Source: Ancylostoma caninum (taxonomy: Eukaryota > Nematoda > Chromadorea > Rhabditida > Ancylostomatidae). From it: a stretch of 64,000 nt of DNA. Below are positions 37,345-48,375 of this stretch, in pieces. The position numbers were made by a program, and so were the translations under genes. Within the stretch, counting starts at the first letter, position 1. Every line of letters starts with the position of its first letter. Under the pieces are notes generated by a model that did no database searches, had not been told where the DNA came from, and worked only from the letters and a program-made list of their open reading frames with translations. The stretch is taken from positions 310,001 to 374,000 of the forward strand of contig JBAJFG010000626.1 of the NCBI GenBank assembly GCA_037903475.1, written 5' to 3'.

Positions 37345-37425
37345 AAACCACTCAAATCAGCGTGTCGAGGAGATGCAGAATCTGCTATTAGCTCAACCAC
37401 GAAAATGAGGTGGGCCCTTGTCTTT
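37345..37425. repeat. Truncated end of the 14040-14460 MITE family
   Basis: CAGCGTGTCGAGGAGATGCA, AGCTCAACCACGAAAATGAG and GTCTTTAACG line up with the right 80 bases of the 14040-14460 element, with changes at the tip. Confidence 0.6.
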
Positions 37426-37598
37426 AACGGTACCGACTGCTCCCTTTTCCAGTGAGAGTAACAAGAGTTCCTAGAGCAATTATGGCGAGAGCACTTGAGA
37501 AACTGCATTATTATTGTTTGGAGTCGTTTTTCTTTTCCTTCAATGACCACGGTACGCCGAAGGAAACGACATTTTCAGTGCTTTTTGTGCTAATACAG

Positions 37599-37954
37599 CT
37601 GGAATTGGATTGACGTAATAGCAAGAATTAATACCTCCTATCCACGGCCTAGGCAGTTATTAGGTCTTGCGGACTATAAGGAAATAAGCGCGGCTATAGA
37701 AGCCGGAGCAATCAATACACGATACCCTTGGGATGATGAAAAGGTGACAAAGAACAAGAAATAAGAATTTAAAGCCGTGAGTTGAGGCAGAGCAGCTTTA
37801 TGCCTATCAAAGTGGAGTCGTTGCCTTCTTCACTTGCATTAGAAGTCGTTCCGTTTCCTCTGTTTTCTAATTCGATTGCCATAGGTTTACAGAAAAAGCC
37901 GGTCGTTATGAGCTCCTAAATCTTGGATTACTTCCACCCTTACAGGAAATTTGA
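37599..37954 (+). CDS. C-terminal exons of an unrecognised protein (partial)
   Basis: Exons 37599-37743, 37796-37844 and 37893-37954 join in frame to give about 85 residues and a TGA stop at 37952. The two introns are 52 and 48 nt, the compact size typical of nematodes, and their phases (0 and 1) agree with the flanking exons. Exon A begins one base into a codon, so at least one upstream exon is missing. The peptide has YPRPRQLLGLADY in exon A, a short hydrophobic stretch SGVVAFFTCI in exon B, and ends LGLLPPLQEI. I do not recognise the family. Donors and acceptors are only moderate (GTGACA, GTCGTT), so the model rests on frame and length. Confidence 0.45.
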
Positions 37955-38616
37955 AAACTTTCCTTCCTCACTTCCCACCTTCACGGGGGATTACGCTGTG
38001 AAGGATGAAACCGACCAGAGTTCGGCATTTTTTTTTGTGTTTTTCCGTCCGCCAAAAAGAGTTCGTGGACCACATGTGCGATTTCCACTTCTCAATTACT
38101 ACGAGGCCGCTAAAAGTGCTTTCCTTCGCTGTAGGTTGGCTATGGTCATTGCTCGTTTTTCTAGCGCCTGTAATATAAAAGGATTTTCCCGATGTCAGTA
38201 CCCAGCGATCGTTCTTTTTCTAGTTGTTCAATTCCTCAAGCTCTTGAAAAAACCCGCAGTTCGTTTCACAGACGAATGCGGGTGGGAGTGCTGTCGGATG
38301 ATATATTGTTTTGACGTCTGCCGCCTTTCGATAGTGTTTCCGCCGAAAAACTGAGACGAGTTGGCAGCTTTAAAAGTAAGTGTTAGCCATCCGTCAAGCT
38401 ATTTGTGAAATCGGGTAGAGTTTCAACGATTTTGATGGTCCCGGCGGATGTCTGATGTGAAATGATATCAAGCGCATAAGCGAAGAAAGGGAAATAATCG
38501 TGACACAAAATTCGTCTCTTCCGTTTAAAGAAGTAGATAGCATGACCATCCAAGCAAGTCGTCACTGATGAGGGGAGGTCATATTAATCTTGATAAATTG
38601 GAACTATCAGGTTACT
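37955..38616. other. Stretch with one open frame, no gene called
   Basis: A 143-codon plus-strand frame covers 37923-38354. It overlaps the end of the preceding exon model in another frame and shows no motif or clean splice borders, so I do not call it. Confidence 0.35.
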
Positions 38617-39008
38617 CAGGAAACCAAGCAACCGTGTTCTGCATGAGATTAAAAGATGCTAATCTTAAGACATGCGTGCTCATGCAGAGCACGGTTTTTA
38701 AATCAATAGTTCTACTCCGGCAATGGTTAAATCCATGCAAAACCCATGCGTAACCATGCAGAACCCTTGCGTGAGAATGAAAAAGAAAACCGTGATTGTT
38801 TGTGCGTTCTGCTTCGAATTTGCATCGGATTTGGAGAAGCATGGGTTCTGCACGGACGTCAATGGGTATTGCATGGATTTGACCATTACTGATATAGAAC
38901 TACTGAACTATTGTTTATAAAAATGGTGTTTTGCATGAGCACGCATGTCTTAACCGTGGGATTTGCATCTTTTAATCTTATCGCAAAGCACGGTTCCTAG
39001 GTTTCCTG
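38617..39008. mobile_element. Foldback MITE, nearly palindromic over its whole length
   Basis: CAGGAAACC at the left tip pairs with GGTTTCCTG at the right. The arms stay complementary inward through ACCGTG, GATTAAAAGATGC and GACATGCGTGCTCATGCA, and again through GTTCTA, CAATGGTTAAATCCATGCAA and GAACCC, almost to the centre. A full hairpin of about 390 bases would form in RNA. No coding capacity. Confidence 0.85.
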
Positions 39009-40351
39009 CGTCGCACAAATGAAATAACGCGTCTGGACCTCTAGTACCTCTTTATTGCCAGCAATCTCTGTTAGTGTTTCGAGGGACTCTTGGAAGGCCC
39101 TCTTTGCATCATCTTGTTTGCAGCGCTGTTTTCCTTGCGAAACGCACCAGCTATTTCCGAAGTGATGGTGGAATACGGGCGTTAAGCTCGCTGGATTTGC
39201 AAAATGAGGCTTAATTTCTATTCTTGGCGTTGGCTGCATGGCACTATCAGGATAAATATTTGGCATTCTCCATTAGCTAAGTCCTGTGTACGGTGTTGTA
39301 GATCTGGTGCATCTCATAAAATTACCAAATGTATTATCCGTACTTCTCACATGGAATGGTTCCGCAATGGTGTAGTGCGTTCGAATGATAACGGAGTACT
39401 AGGTAGCGATCTTCTGCAGGTCAGATCTGCTACAGCTTCCCTTCTTGGTTCAAACACGAAGCCAGTCCTCGAATACTGTTATCGTATACGATCTGCTATT
39501 CACCTCAGCTTACAATGCGGTTAGTAGATGTTACGAAGAACAAGAGAAGACAAAAGTTTATGCAGTGCAGTGGAGCCTCACTCTGGGACCAGCGCGTTCC
39601 ATACCGAGAGCTCCATTTGTGAGAAGGTCGTAAATCTTCGAAAGATGAATGCATTCCGGAAGATTGAGGATTCTTTGTCCGAAAGCTTAGTGGCAGTTCT
39701 CTCTTGTTGACGACATCAACATTTACCCTACACTCCTTTTGAGGGTTCTCCCTCCGGTTTTGCTGACAGTTCTCACTCGCAAATTCTCTGCGTTTATGTT
39801 TACCCATAGAAATCAGGGATCTTCTTCAGTCTTCAGTAGAGCTCCCGAAAGATGCGAGATTTCTATGAGAATTTCAACTTCACAGTAATGTCATCATCAG
39901 CTGTGACTGAATGACATGGTCCCTGGTTTTATGGTCATATTGACGATTCCGTGTTGGTCAGCTCTTCCCATGATGTTATACTGAGCGGTTTTTCTTCTCC
40001 TCATAGAGCTGAGATAGTCCCTTACCGGAGCCGCGGTTTCCTGTTCCTTAGAACAATAATTCAATTAAAAGATTTTTTTGGATTAGAATCATCCGTACTT
40101 GTCTTTCCGAACGGTACCGTCACTATTTCTTTCTTTACAGCTCGTTGTATTGCATTCTGTTTGAGAAATCAGGTCTGGCGAAGACATCATATGCCGAAAG
40201 CTGATGGCGATAAGACATGAACCGAGCCTTAGCATACCAGAAACATCATCTTTTGAGTTGGAGCTAATCAGGCTCCTTTTTGCAGAACATTCCACCCTCT
40301 CTGCGTTTTCTTGTTTCTCTAGAAAATGTATAGTGTTCGCCCAACTACCCA
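39009..40351. other. Stretch with several protein-like minus frames, unresolved
   Basis: Minus-strand frames at 38997-39266 and 39505-39807 have protein-like composition (KRAFQESLETLTEIAGN in the first), but I found no splice joins linking them and no motif. They could be exons of a decayed gene. Confidence 0.3.
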
Positions 40352-41248
40352 CAGGGTGCGTCAGAATTATTGACGCACCTAAAATGTGTCTGTAGAAAAG
40401 ACAAGATGCAGAAACATTCCAAATAAGCATATGCAGAATGAAGCTCATGTCTTGGCGATCCGAACAAATGCACTCTTGTTCAGAGCAAGCTCCTTCCTTG
40501 CTGAAGCACTCACAGAGACGTCGAGGGATCGCATAGCCTCTGCGCCGCAACTAACTCAGGTCGACTTTGTCCTAGATCTTGAACAGATAAGCATTTGGGA
40601 GCTTGATGTTTCTGTGGATGATAGCGCAGCTCTTGCTCTCTAAGATAACCATATGGGATCATCCGTGGACTGGAACTTGGTCCACAAGGAAGCCTATTTT
40701 TCGCCAAATTGAAGTCCCTCAAGTAGATTTTTGGAACTGGGCCCGTACCACTTTTGTCTCTTGCACAACAGCCAAGCCCTGCCAAAGTACCTATGAATTC
40801 TTCTTGTCATGAAAACTAAGATGAGTAAGAAAATGAGCCTTTAGAAGATTGCTTGAATGAGAAACAAGGAAAGGAAAAAATTTCTATAGTAAAACATAGA
40901 TGCCTTTCTTTGGCGGGAACACGACAAGACTCGTGAACAGGGATATGATTTCATGTGCAACTTGGAGAGCAAGACCTGCCCCACTTCCCAAAGGAGTATC
41001 GTTTTCCTGAAGCTTACCATCTTTATAATATGGAAGAAGAATGGACGAACTTCAGTTGCGGCGCATCGGCGATTTTCTCTACTGACATCTTCGTGGCTGC
41101 TTTTACAAGGAGAGAGAGCTCTCCAAACAGGAGTGGATTTTTTGTATTCGCTAAGACATGACATTCATTTTGGATATGCATATGTAGTGGTTTTCTTGTT
41201 CTTTTTACAGCATAACTTCAGTGCGTCAATATTTACGACGCACCCTGT
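40352..41248. mobile_element. TIR element with ACAGGGTGCGTC ends, ~900 bp
   Basis: The left end ACAGGGTGCGTCAGAATTAT, then TGACGCACC, is matched by GTGCGTCAATATTTACGACG, then CACCCTGTA, at the right. Each end is itself a small hairpin (GGTGCGTC and GACGCACC). The interior has overlapping short frames without a recognised transposase. Confidence 0.75.
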
Positions 41249-43114
41249 ATTTTTTGTCAAACTTGCTTCACCTACTACCAGTTTGCAGGCTCCTACGCCT
41301 TGAATTTACCAGTTTTCGACAACGCGCTACCTTTGCTTTTTGGCGGAATTCATAGTTCTTCTATGAATTCGTCAAAATGTCCCGCTAAAATGAGCTGTGG
41401 GCGTCCGTTTTAGCATGGAGCAATTAGGCAGCAAAGTCTTGATAGCAAAAAAAAAACCTCAACATCCCTCCATTCCTCCCCAGCAGCATTCGTTTTCAGA
41501 GACAGCATGCATCAACGAGATTACCGAGGGTAAACATGTTAAGATCCCTAACATTTATCCATCGTTAGAACGGCCGTGCCCACGATCACCTTTGGTAATC
41601 TTATCATATTTCTATGTACTCAGTGATACATCCAAGTTCAGTGGTATCTGTTGAAAATTATGGCATTCTTCAAGAAAAATAGAATAAGTTGTGAACCAGA
41701 CATTCCAATCTTTGCAGTTAATTTCTGAGGGAGTAGGAAAAAGCTATATGAATGCATTGTTTTGTATACTCATCTATTCGGTGTCCTCATCCGGAGGCAA
41801 CTCTTCCAAGTTCACTTTTTATTTGTCTATTGTACATGGTTCCTGTTCTCGTACCTCCTACATTCATTAGTTCACTCACCGCAGAATCTGGATGCATCAT
41901 TGACAATACCCAGGGTAGACGTGCTAACGCTTCCGACTGGATCCCTTAATTTGAGGCATTACCATGTTTACCCAGGGTAATCTAAATGATGGTGCATGAT
42001 CGCCCAGGTGTTGAAAACGTTTTTAAGCAATGGAATGGGGATTTCCGGCAGAGAAGAGTAGGTGCGCGCTGAGGTTAGTGAGTGTTGAGCAGCATTTCTT
42101 AGGATAACATTCACGCATGGTGGTCCATTGGTCAATAATTAGCATGTCCTATATTTGCGACCATTTTTGTGAGGTGATCATGGAAAATCTGCTCAAAATC
42201 GTGGCCTTCAGCGATGGTGAATGGAGCGGTTCCTAAGCTCACCGCCACTTCAAGAATTGTGATTGTGGTGCGCAGCGTTTTGACTTCAATACATAGTTTT
42301 CAAATAATTTACAATCAGTACTAACCCTTATTCTGGAGGAAAGGTTATCCCAGATGGAGAAGACTGGAAAGCTGCTGCCCGACGGGAGTGGAGTACTCGT
42401 AATTTATCGCACTCCTATTTATTTTTATGCCGATTCCATGGGAGGTCATATGCACTCTTGGAAAGAGCGCGCATAGCTCTTTCCGAATAATGGCCTTTCA
42501 GGCAGAAGCTGTGTTTTTCGGGAATGTGTCCCTGAGTGGATTGTTGAAAAAGGAATACTCACTCCTGTATTTATTTGATGACGGAATTGCAGCGCAAGGA
42601 ATAGGTATTTGGAGGAGAAATAACTGATTGAATGCGTCACAGTAACTTATGCAAAACTTATGCACCTTAACGTATACACCGCCCAACATATCTTGCCTAA
42701 TGCCTTAGGGTGCAAAAATAGATGAATAAACGAATAAATAAGGGAACTAGTTCGTAAATAAAATAAGAAAAAATATATTGCTGTCTTTACACCTTCAACA
42801 AATTGCTTGTTAAACGTTTTTCAGCTTATTTTACCGTGCTTAAATCAAATAACGAATCATAGGTTACGAATTTGAGCTTTACCGAGACAATTAGTATGAT
42901 TGCAGCCTGTGGTTGATTTGTTTTTTGAAACGCTTCTCTGGTTTTTGAGCATTGGTTTGAAAACTAGCTCATCCGGAGCATTATACAACAGTGATTGTAT
43001 AAAAGTCCTCTATCGTCAACGGAAATTCTCGTCAACATTCCTGAAACAGCCACCATTAAGGAGAATGTTCCGTTGACGTTTCCCTCAACCTAGATTCGCT
43101 ACTTTTTTCGCTAG
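41249..43114. other. Intergenic stretch, no gene recognised
   Basis: Short frames only; no convincing splice structure, no repeat with clear termini. Confidence 0.5.
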
Positions 43115-43330
43115 GATGCATCATGTTACTGCCATTCTTAATTGTTTAGTTTTATAATATTTTTAATATTTATCCTCCACAGTTTAGCATTAAATTTATC
43201 AAAGTTAATATTTTTAGTAGTTTTATTCATGCAACTGAGCCACCAAAGTGAACCATGTTTTCATACCTCGTGTTCCTCCCCCTCTCCCCCCTCCCCCTTG
43301 CCTGTGCGTTTCTGCGTTCGCCACTCCTTT
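43115..43330. repeat. Left-truncated hAT-type MITE (CAGTGGCGGACGCAG family)
   Basis: An AT-rich part is followed by C-rich tracts and the right tip TTTCTGCGTTCGCCACT, matching the right end of 29814-30097. Confidence 0.65.
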
Positions 43331-44239
43331 ATGACTATACCTGTACCATCCCCGAAAAAAAGGGTTGCGCTGTCTTCAAAGGAAATCCGGGCCTATATCG
43401 GTGCATGTATAGTATTATCCTTCTAGAATACTTCTCAGGAGGACTTACTGGAACTTCTGACAATCATTAAGGGACCTTCTTTTTACTATCCCATGAGTGG
43501 CTCGATGTCGTCGAGAGCTTCAATGGTAGATGTTGAAAAACGAATACAAACCAAATCTGGTTAGGCAAAAAGAGCAACCAACATTCGGCATCAAAACTAA
43601 TACTTACCACGAATACGCTCCCGGACACATGCCCTCCAAAGTATTTAACTCCTCCACTGGGATTATTGAACCTTCGTTCTCTAGGCTCAAAGAAGACGCG
43701 AGCGGATATGAAAGCTGCTCGCTTTGCCCAAATTCATGGACCCCGAGAGGATGAGATTACTGCTACATGGATATTAGTTCAGCGGAAGGATCAACTTAAA
43801 TCTAGCGCTTTGAAGAGAAATGCTAGTTGAGCATAAATTGCACACTAAATCGTCTGTGTCTCAAGGGATTGTTATTTTTCTTCACTTCAGCAGGATAACG
43901 AAAGCAAATCCTGCTTGAAAGATGCTAGTGGTTTTCATGGATTATTCATTCATTCATTTGCTTCTAACTACATTTCTGTTTCGTTAGCGAATGAAGCCAC
44001 AAAAACAGCCAGTCAAGATGGGATCTGAATGAACAGCAACATTCTAACTGGTAATGTGGCAGTTCAGAACGGTCCTGCTCAGGATCAGCAGTTGATGGAA
44101 CGAATGAAATTCGAATAGCAATTCAAACACTGTACAGCAATGCAACGGCTCATACCTGACGAAGTCAACGACACCCATTATTTATCGATTTTCGGTGTAT
44201 AGTAACTCTTACGCCACTGTATCATATATATGTGTGTAT

Positions 44240-44495
44240 CAGTGGCGGACGAAGGTAGCGAATAAATGGTTAAGAGTGAATATGGTGGCGCCGAATTTCT
44301 GGAATTACTATATAAAACGGCTGAAAATATTTTATGTGTTTATTTCTCATAGTTTATTTTGGATATTGTTTTTCGAATATTTATTATGAATCGTTTACTA
44401 CTAGTATTAATATTTTTGACAGTTTTATTATTCCATATGGGTGTACGGAGTGGCGGAGTTGCCATTTTTTCCCACGCCTCCCCCCCCCCCCCCTT
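44240..44495. repeat. Right-truncated hAT-type MITE (CAGTGGCGGACGCAG family)
   Basis: The left tip CAGTGGCGGACGAAGG is followed by the AT-rich middle and a C run (TCCCACGCCTCCCCC) as in 29814-30097; the right tip is missing. Confidence 0.65.
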
Positions 44496-45096
44496 GGCTA
44501 GCAGTTCCTGCATTTGGCACTGGCACATTTTTGTAGCCATGGAAAGAAGGGGTGATCTCAAACTAGTTGTTCTAAACTGTTTATATGAAGCCTAAAAAAC
44601 TAAAAGCCAAAAATTGTGGCTAGGAATATAGCTCATATTCACATAGGCCAACAAAATGGCAATATAACCAAAACAATGGACCGGAAAAGTCAGATACCGC
44701 GATCCGGTTGGTAAGCGATTTACTAAGTTTTAGAGGTGGACGATTTTTTGAATGTAGTTAGGAAAGCCGTTATTCTAGTACGGGAACTGGATTCCCTAAC
44801 TCGTCCAAATCCCTTAATGTACGAATTTCGAAAAAAAAAACCACTCTGAAGGCGCGAAATTGTCCGCATCAACCAGGTCTGCATGCTGTGATGTAGTAAG
44901 CACCTGCAGTCTGCTGCAAATTACTGCATGAGTACAATTTTTTAGTTCTCACTTCATTCCGGAAACTGCTTCTCTATAAGTATATTCGAATTTTGTTTGG
45001 TTCATTCAAAAAAAAAGTGAAGGAGTGAATGTTTGTGAGACATCTTGTTGCTTCAGAACCCATACATTATTGAGGCATTATGGATGATTGTTTCAG
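44496..45096. other. Intergenic stretch upstream of the small peptide candidate
   Basis: Nothing recognised. Confidence 0.5.
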
Positions 45097-45110
45097 AATT
45101 TGCATAAACT

Positions 45111-45497
45111 ATGCCGTTGCATCAGTTTCCGGCTTCAGCCTACATCATGGTTATCTTCACGGTTTTTTTTCTCCGTGTTCAATGCATCTCAATGTGCATG
45201 CATTTGAAGGGTTGCATGAAAGGTAGAAGCAGTTGTATGCATGGTTTGTCTCTATTATTGTTTCGCGAAGAAGTTTCTGTTATCAGATTCATGGCTGTTT
45301 TGGTCTCATATGAGTCATGCTTTCAACATAATTCCATAATTACATGTTTTTCCGGCTTTTTTAATGACACTGCAATCTACATTAGTCGATGCTTTCCTTT
45401 ACTTCTTCTTGCAGCCTTCTTGCGTACCCCAGTGGAACTAAACCAAGCACCCGACCACTTCAACAACAGTGCCTTCCTAAAACACAACTATGTATAA
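45111..45497 (+). CDS. Candidate small secreted peptide, 64 residues, two exons
   Basis: Proposed exons 45111-45222 and 45415-45497. The start lies 14 bases after GTTTCAG, a trans-splice-like acceptor. Exon 1 encodes a hydrophobic leader (AYIMVIFTVFFL near residues 10-21) followed by a cysteine/methionine-rich stretch. The donor AAAG|GTAGAA and acceptor CTTCTTGCAG are good and their phases match. Exon 2 gives a short tail with LRTPVELNQAPDHF, an NNS glycosylation site and a stop. The intron is also open in the same frame, so an unspliced 128-residue reading cannot be excluded. I recognise no family; the size suggests a small secreted protein or peptide precursor. Confidence 0.35.
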   Translation: MPLHQFPASAYIMVIFTVFFLRVQCISMCMHLKGCMKGRSSCMHGLSLLLFREEVSVIRFMAVLVSYESCFQHNSIITCFSGFFNDTAIYISRCFPLLLLAAFLRTPVELNQAPDHFNNSAFLKHNYV

Positions 45498-46974
45498 TAG
45501 CTTTCGAAAACCCGAAAATCAGCGCTCCGCTCCAATTGATTGAGGATAGGTGTACTGCTCTTCGAAAATGAATTCCACCTGCCACCTGAGTCCCGACGTT
45601 GGTTCCGTCTGATGCCTAAACGATAGCAACACTTCTAGCGAAAAACAATTGCAGACGACCAGAGAGATTCTCGAAATATAGTCCGGTGCCCCTGGTTGAC
45701 GGCGGCGGCGGCTCCGAGATATCAGCGCGGCTCTCGATGGCTTGACAACGGCGGCGGCGTTCGCGTCCGCTTTTTGCTCCCAAGGGCCCTCTGGAATAGC
45801 ATAACGTACTGCTCTGTCCACACTCTTCACTGCACCAATAGCAGTCGGTTGAAGTTCTTCCGCCAAACTCCCCTTCTAGGAATGTCGGGACTGCAACTCA
45901 TTCACCATTTCGTAGCTCACAGTCAACAGCAAAGCAGCTACTCTCTGTTGCTTGAACACAAGGCTGATTCGGAAAATTCCTAATGTTTTGACAAGATTGC
46001 TGAAATAAACCAGCATCATATCAAGTTCCTTATTGTGTCGGTCTTCGCAGTGTCGAGAGAATCGCGCTAGCTCTCTGGACTCGTTCTGCCGAGGAAGCCA
46101 TCTCAGTTTCGGAGAAATGTCATTTTCCGAAAAGAAAAACATTTTGAGTGGTTTTCACATCAATTTCAACTTTATAAGAATAATTGGTGACAGCCACTCA
46201 GTCTGTGCTGGCTGATATACACGCATGTGCAGAACATCGCTCTGAATACCACAGAATATCCCTTCCCATAATTACTCGTATTTGAAGAAATTTTGCGAAA
46301 ATCTTGCGAATACCGCGAATAACGCGAATCTCCCGAAAATCTTCAGATTCTACGGCTGCGACTGCACATTGCAAAGGAATGGTTGATATCAATGTGTGTC
46401 CATCAGCAGTTAGTATTACAACTTATTATTATTTCGTTTATCAATTTACATTTTGATTATATGTACATCGTTGGCTCTTTTTTTGAACTCCTCCATTTTC
46501 CACAGCCACCATTTTAGAAGCACTTACGAAGATCCGTTTGCTCCCAACAAATCCTTTTTGCTCGACAACATCAAAATTCCCATCACAGAAGCTCGGAAGA
46601 CAGCCACCCGTTCTAAAGTATAGACTGAGGAAAAGAAAACATAAGGAGATAGGGGCGATTTGTCAAAGAAATGCGCGTCGCCTAGTTCTTCTCCTACTCT
46701 ATAATGAAATAGAACTCTATAAAAGTTAATTATACCAGATATTCTTTGCCTCACTTTCTAATTCTTTCTTTCCACAAATTTCTGCTAACTGTACCTGCTA
46801 CAATAACCACCAAAGGTAATTCAGGAACATGCGATGAGTTCTAGCAGTGGTCCACTACAATTCGAACATCTAGCTATTCTTTCGAGTTCCTTGCGAATGT
46901 CTCCCTTACTTTGATTTGCAGTAATATATTTGCTCATTAATGCTTTGCAGTACGTGTGTGGCACCCCAACAGGT
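45498..46974. other. Intergenic stretch with a CGG-rich patch
   Basis: 45700-45760 is GC-rich (GGCGGCGGCGG and similar) and produces a 115-codon minus frame, probably by composition. No gene supported. Confidence 0.45.
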
Positions 46975-48375
46975 TAAACCATCCTTGTTCGTCATCACTC
47001 TCGCAAAGCGCTGCCAACTGCATGTTCCAAGTAACTTCTGAATTCACCACGCCATGGTGCTTCTTGGTCCACCTGGTGGATGTTTTAAGGGTGCGGGAAT
47101 TCCATGTATTCTTTCGGCCACTTCACATCGGTTGACATGGCAATTTCCCACAAATCAGTCCATTTCCCTCGCGTAATCACTAGATCTCTGACCTCAGTGA
47201 CTTCACGTAACCATGCATTTATTTTTCGATCCAAGAGACGTGCTCCAAGCATATGTCGCTCCATGCGTATGTGAGCAGAGACAAGCTTGTATTTCATTTT
47301 CACTTTGAATGAATGCGCTAGATGTGCTCTGTGTGATACATCATGTCAATTGAGGGATTTATATAAAAAATAGTTAATCAGCCATCAAACAACACCAGAG
47401 CAATTACATTGAAAGCGCATATACCCTCTCAATTGAAAACCGCCAAATAGCCTTATTGTACGTGCAAGAAATGCATAATATTTCTGGTGGATTTTGTCAA
47501 CAACCAGTGCCTCGGTTCCAAGCAATACCGCAGACACCTACAATGAACAGGTTCGTTTTCACTTCATTTCGACAGTTCTGGATAATTTCTTACGTCGTAG
47601 AAGACGGCTCCATCCAGCTTTAGTTCGTTCCATAATTTTTCCGGAGTGAATACTACTGAGTGAACCCGGTTGGACGCCCTCGCGGAAGGTTGTAATGGGT
47701 TGGTCAGTAAGTTCGTAGCGTTTTTTAATATCAAGTTTTACTGAAAATAACAACGATTGCAACGACGAATTGATCAACTATGGAACCCCCATCATAGTTT
47801 ACGGCCTCCTCCCACCTTTTGACCAGTTCATTGATGCGGTTTCGCCAGAAATTTCATGGATTCGGAGTAACTGGTAAGCCAGTTTTCGAGGTCCTCATCA
47901 TGTCGAAGATAGGGCTTCTCATTTGGTTGGACAACGAGCGGAAAAGGTAATGATCCGTGGTTGCAAGGTCCGGAGAGTAAGATGGATGCATTAGAACTTC
48001 ACAATCAAAGCCTCGATAAAAAGCGAAGAATAGCAGATGTCGAAAGAGATTGCCTCCTGGATATTCCATTTTTGAAAATCGTGAACAATTAAATTACAGG
48101 AAAAAGCGATTATAATGATTTTGTAGTGCAAAAAGAGCTCTTTGGTTCGTATATACACTTTGACGGAAAATACGAATAATTCTAAAACGAAATTCAAAAT
48201 AAAAACTCTCCCGAACTTATTGACCAACTTAAAAGTAGATCCCACTCTCGTCATAACCTTCGTTTTCAATGCGCTTATTTTAAGGCCACAGCTTAGCGAC
48301 TGCTCTTCGAAATCATTCATCATCGTTTGCGTTTCTTGCACTGATAATGTGACTTCTCAATCCTAGCCTCAGCTT
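46975..48375 (-). pseudogene. RTE-type non-LTR retrotransposon (LINE) fragment, interrupted
   Basis: On the minus strand the pieces run in the order expected at the C-terminal end of RTE reverse transcriptases. First, near 48370-48260, is a thumb-like segment with MMNDFEEQSLSCGLKIS and KTKVMT. Next, near 47640-47560, is AGWSRLLRRKKL, then the ALCYG..W-like region in decayed form, and at 47303-47085 RMERHMLGARLLDRKINAW, WLREVTEVRDLV and W-x-D. Frameshifts and stops break it. A deleted mariner copy (47695-48229) splits the thumb from the rest. The 5' part (endonuclease and most of the RT) is absent, as is usual for LINE copies. Confidence 0.75.
47695..48229 (-). mobile_element. Internally deleted mariner inserted into the LINE
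   Basis: The left terminus GGGTTGGTCAGTAAGTTCGT (plus strand) and the right terminus CCCGAACTTATTGACCAAC are mariner-type inverted ends, next to TA. Between them, on the minus strand, is a decayed stretch with HPSYSPDLATTDHYLFRSL, the region of the third catalytic aspartate in mariner transposases. At about 535 bp it lacks most of the transposase, so it is a deletion derivative. Confidence 0.8.

Noticed and set aside
37923..38354. 143-codon plus frame after the C-terminal exons
   Set aside because: Starts within the last exon model in a different frame, with no acceptor or conserved motif.
40510..40785. Minus-strand frame with a KIYLRDFNLAKN stretch resembling the DFG loop of a protein kinase
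   Set aside because: The DFG-like tripeptide is DFN, no HRD or APE motif is found in sequence, and the frame lies inside a TIR element. The resemblance is too weak to call.
45519..45866. 115-codon minus frame over the CGG-rich patch
   Set aside because: It is arginine- and alanine-rich because of GC-rich repeat composition; no motif or splice support.
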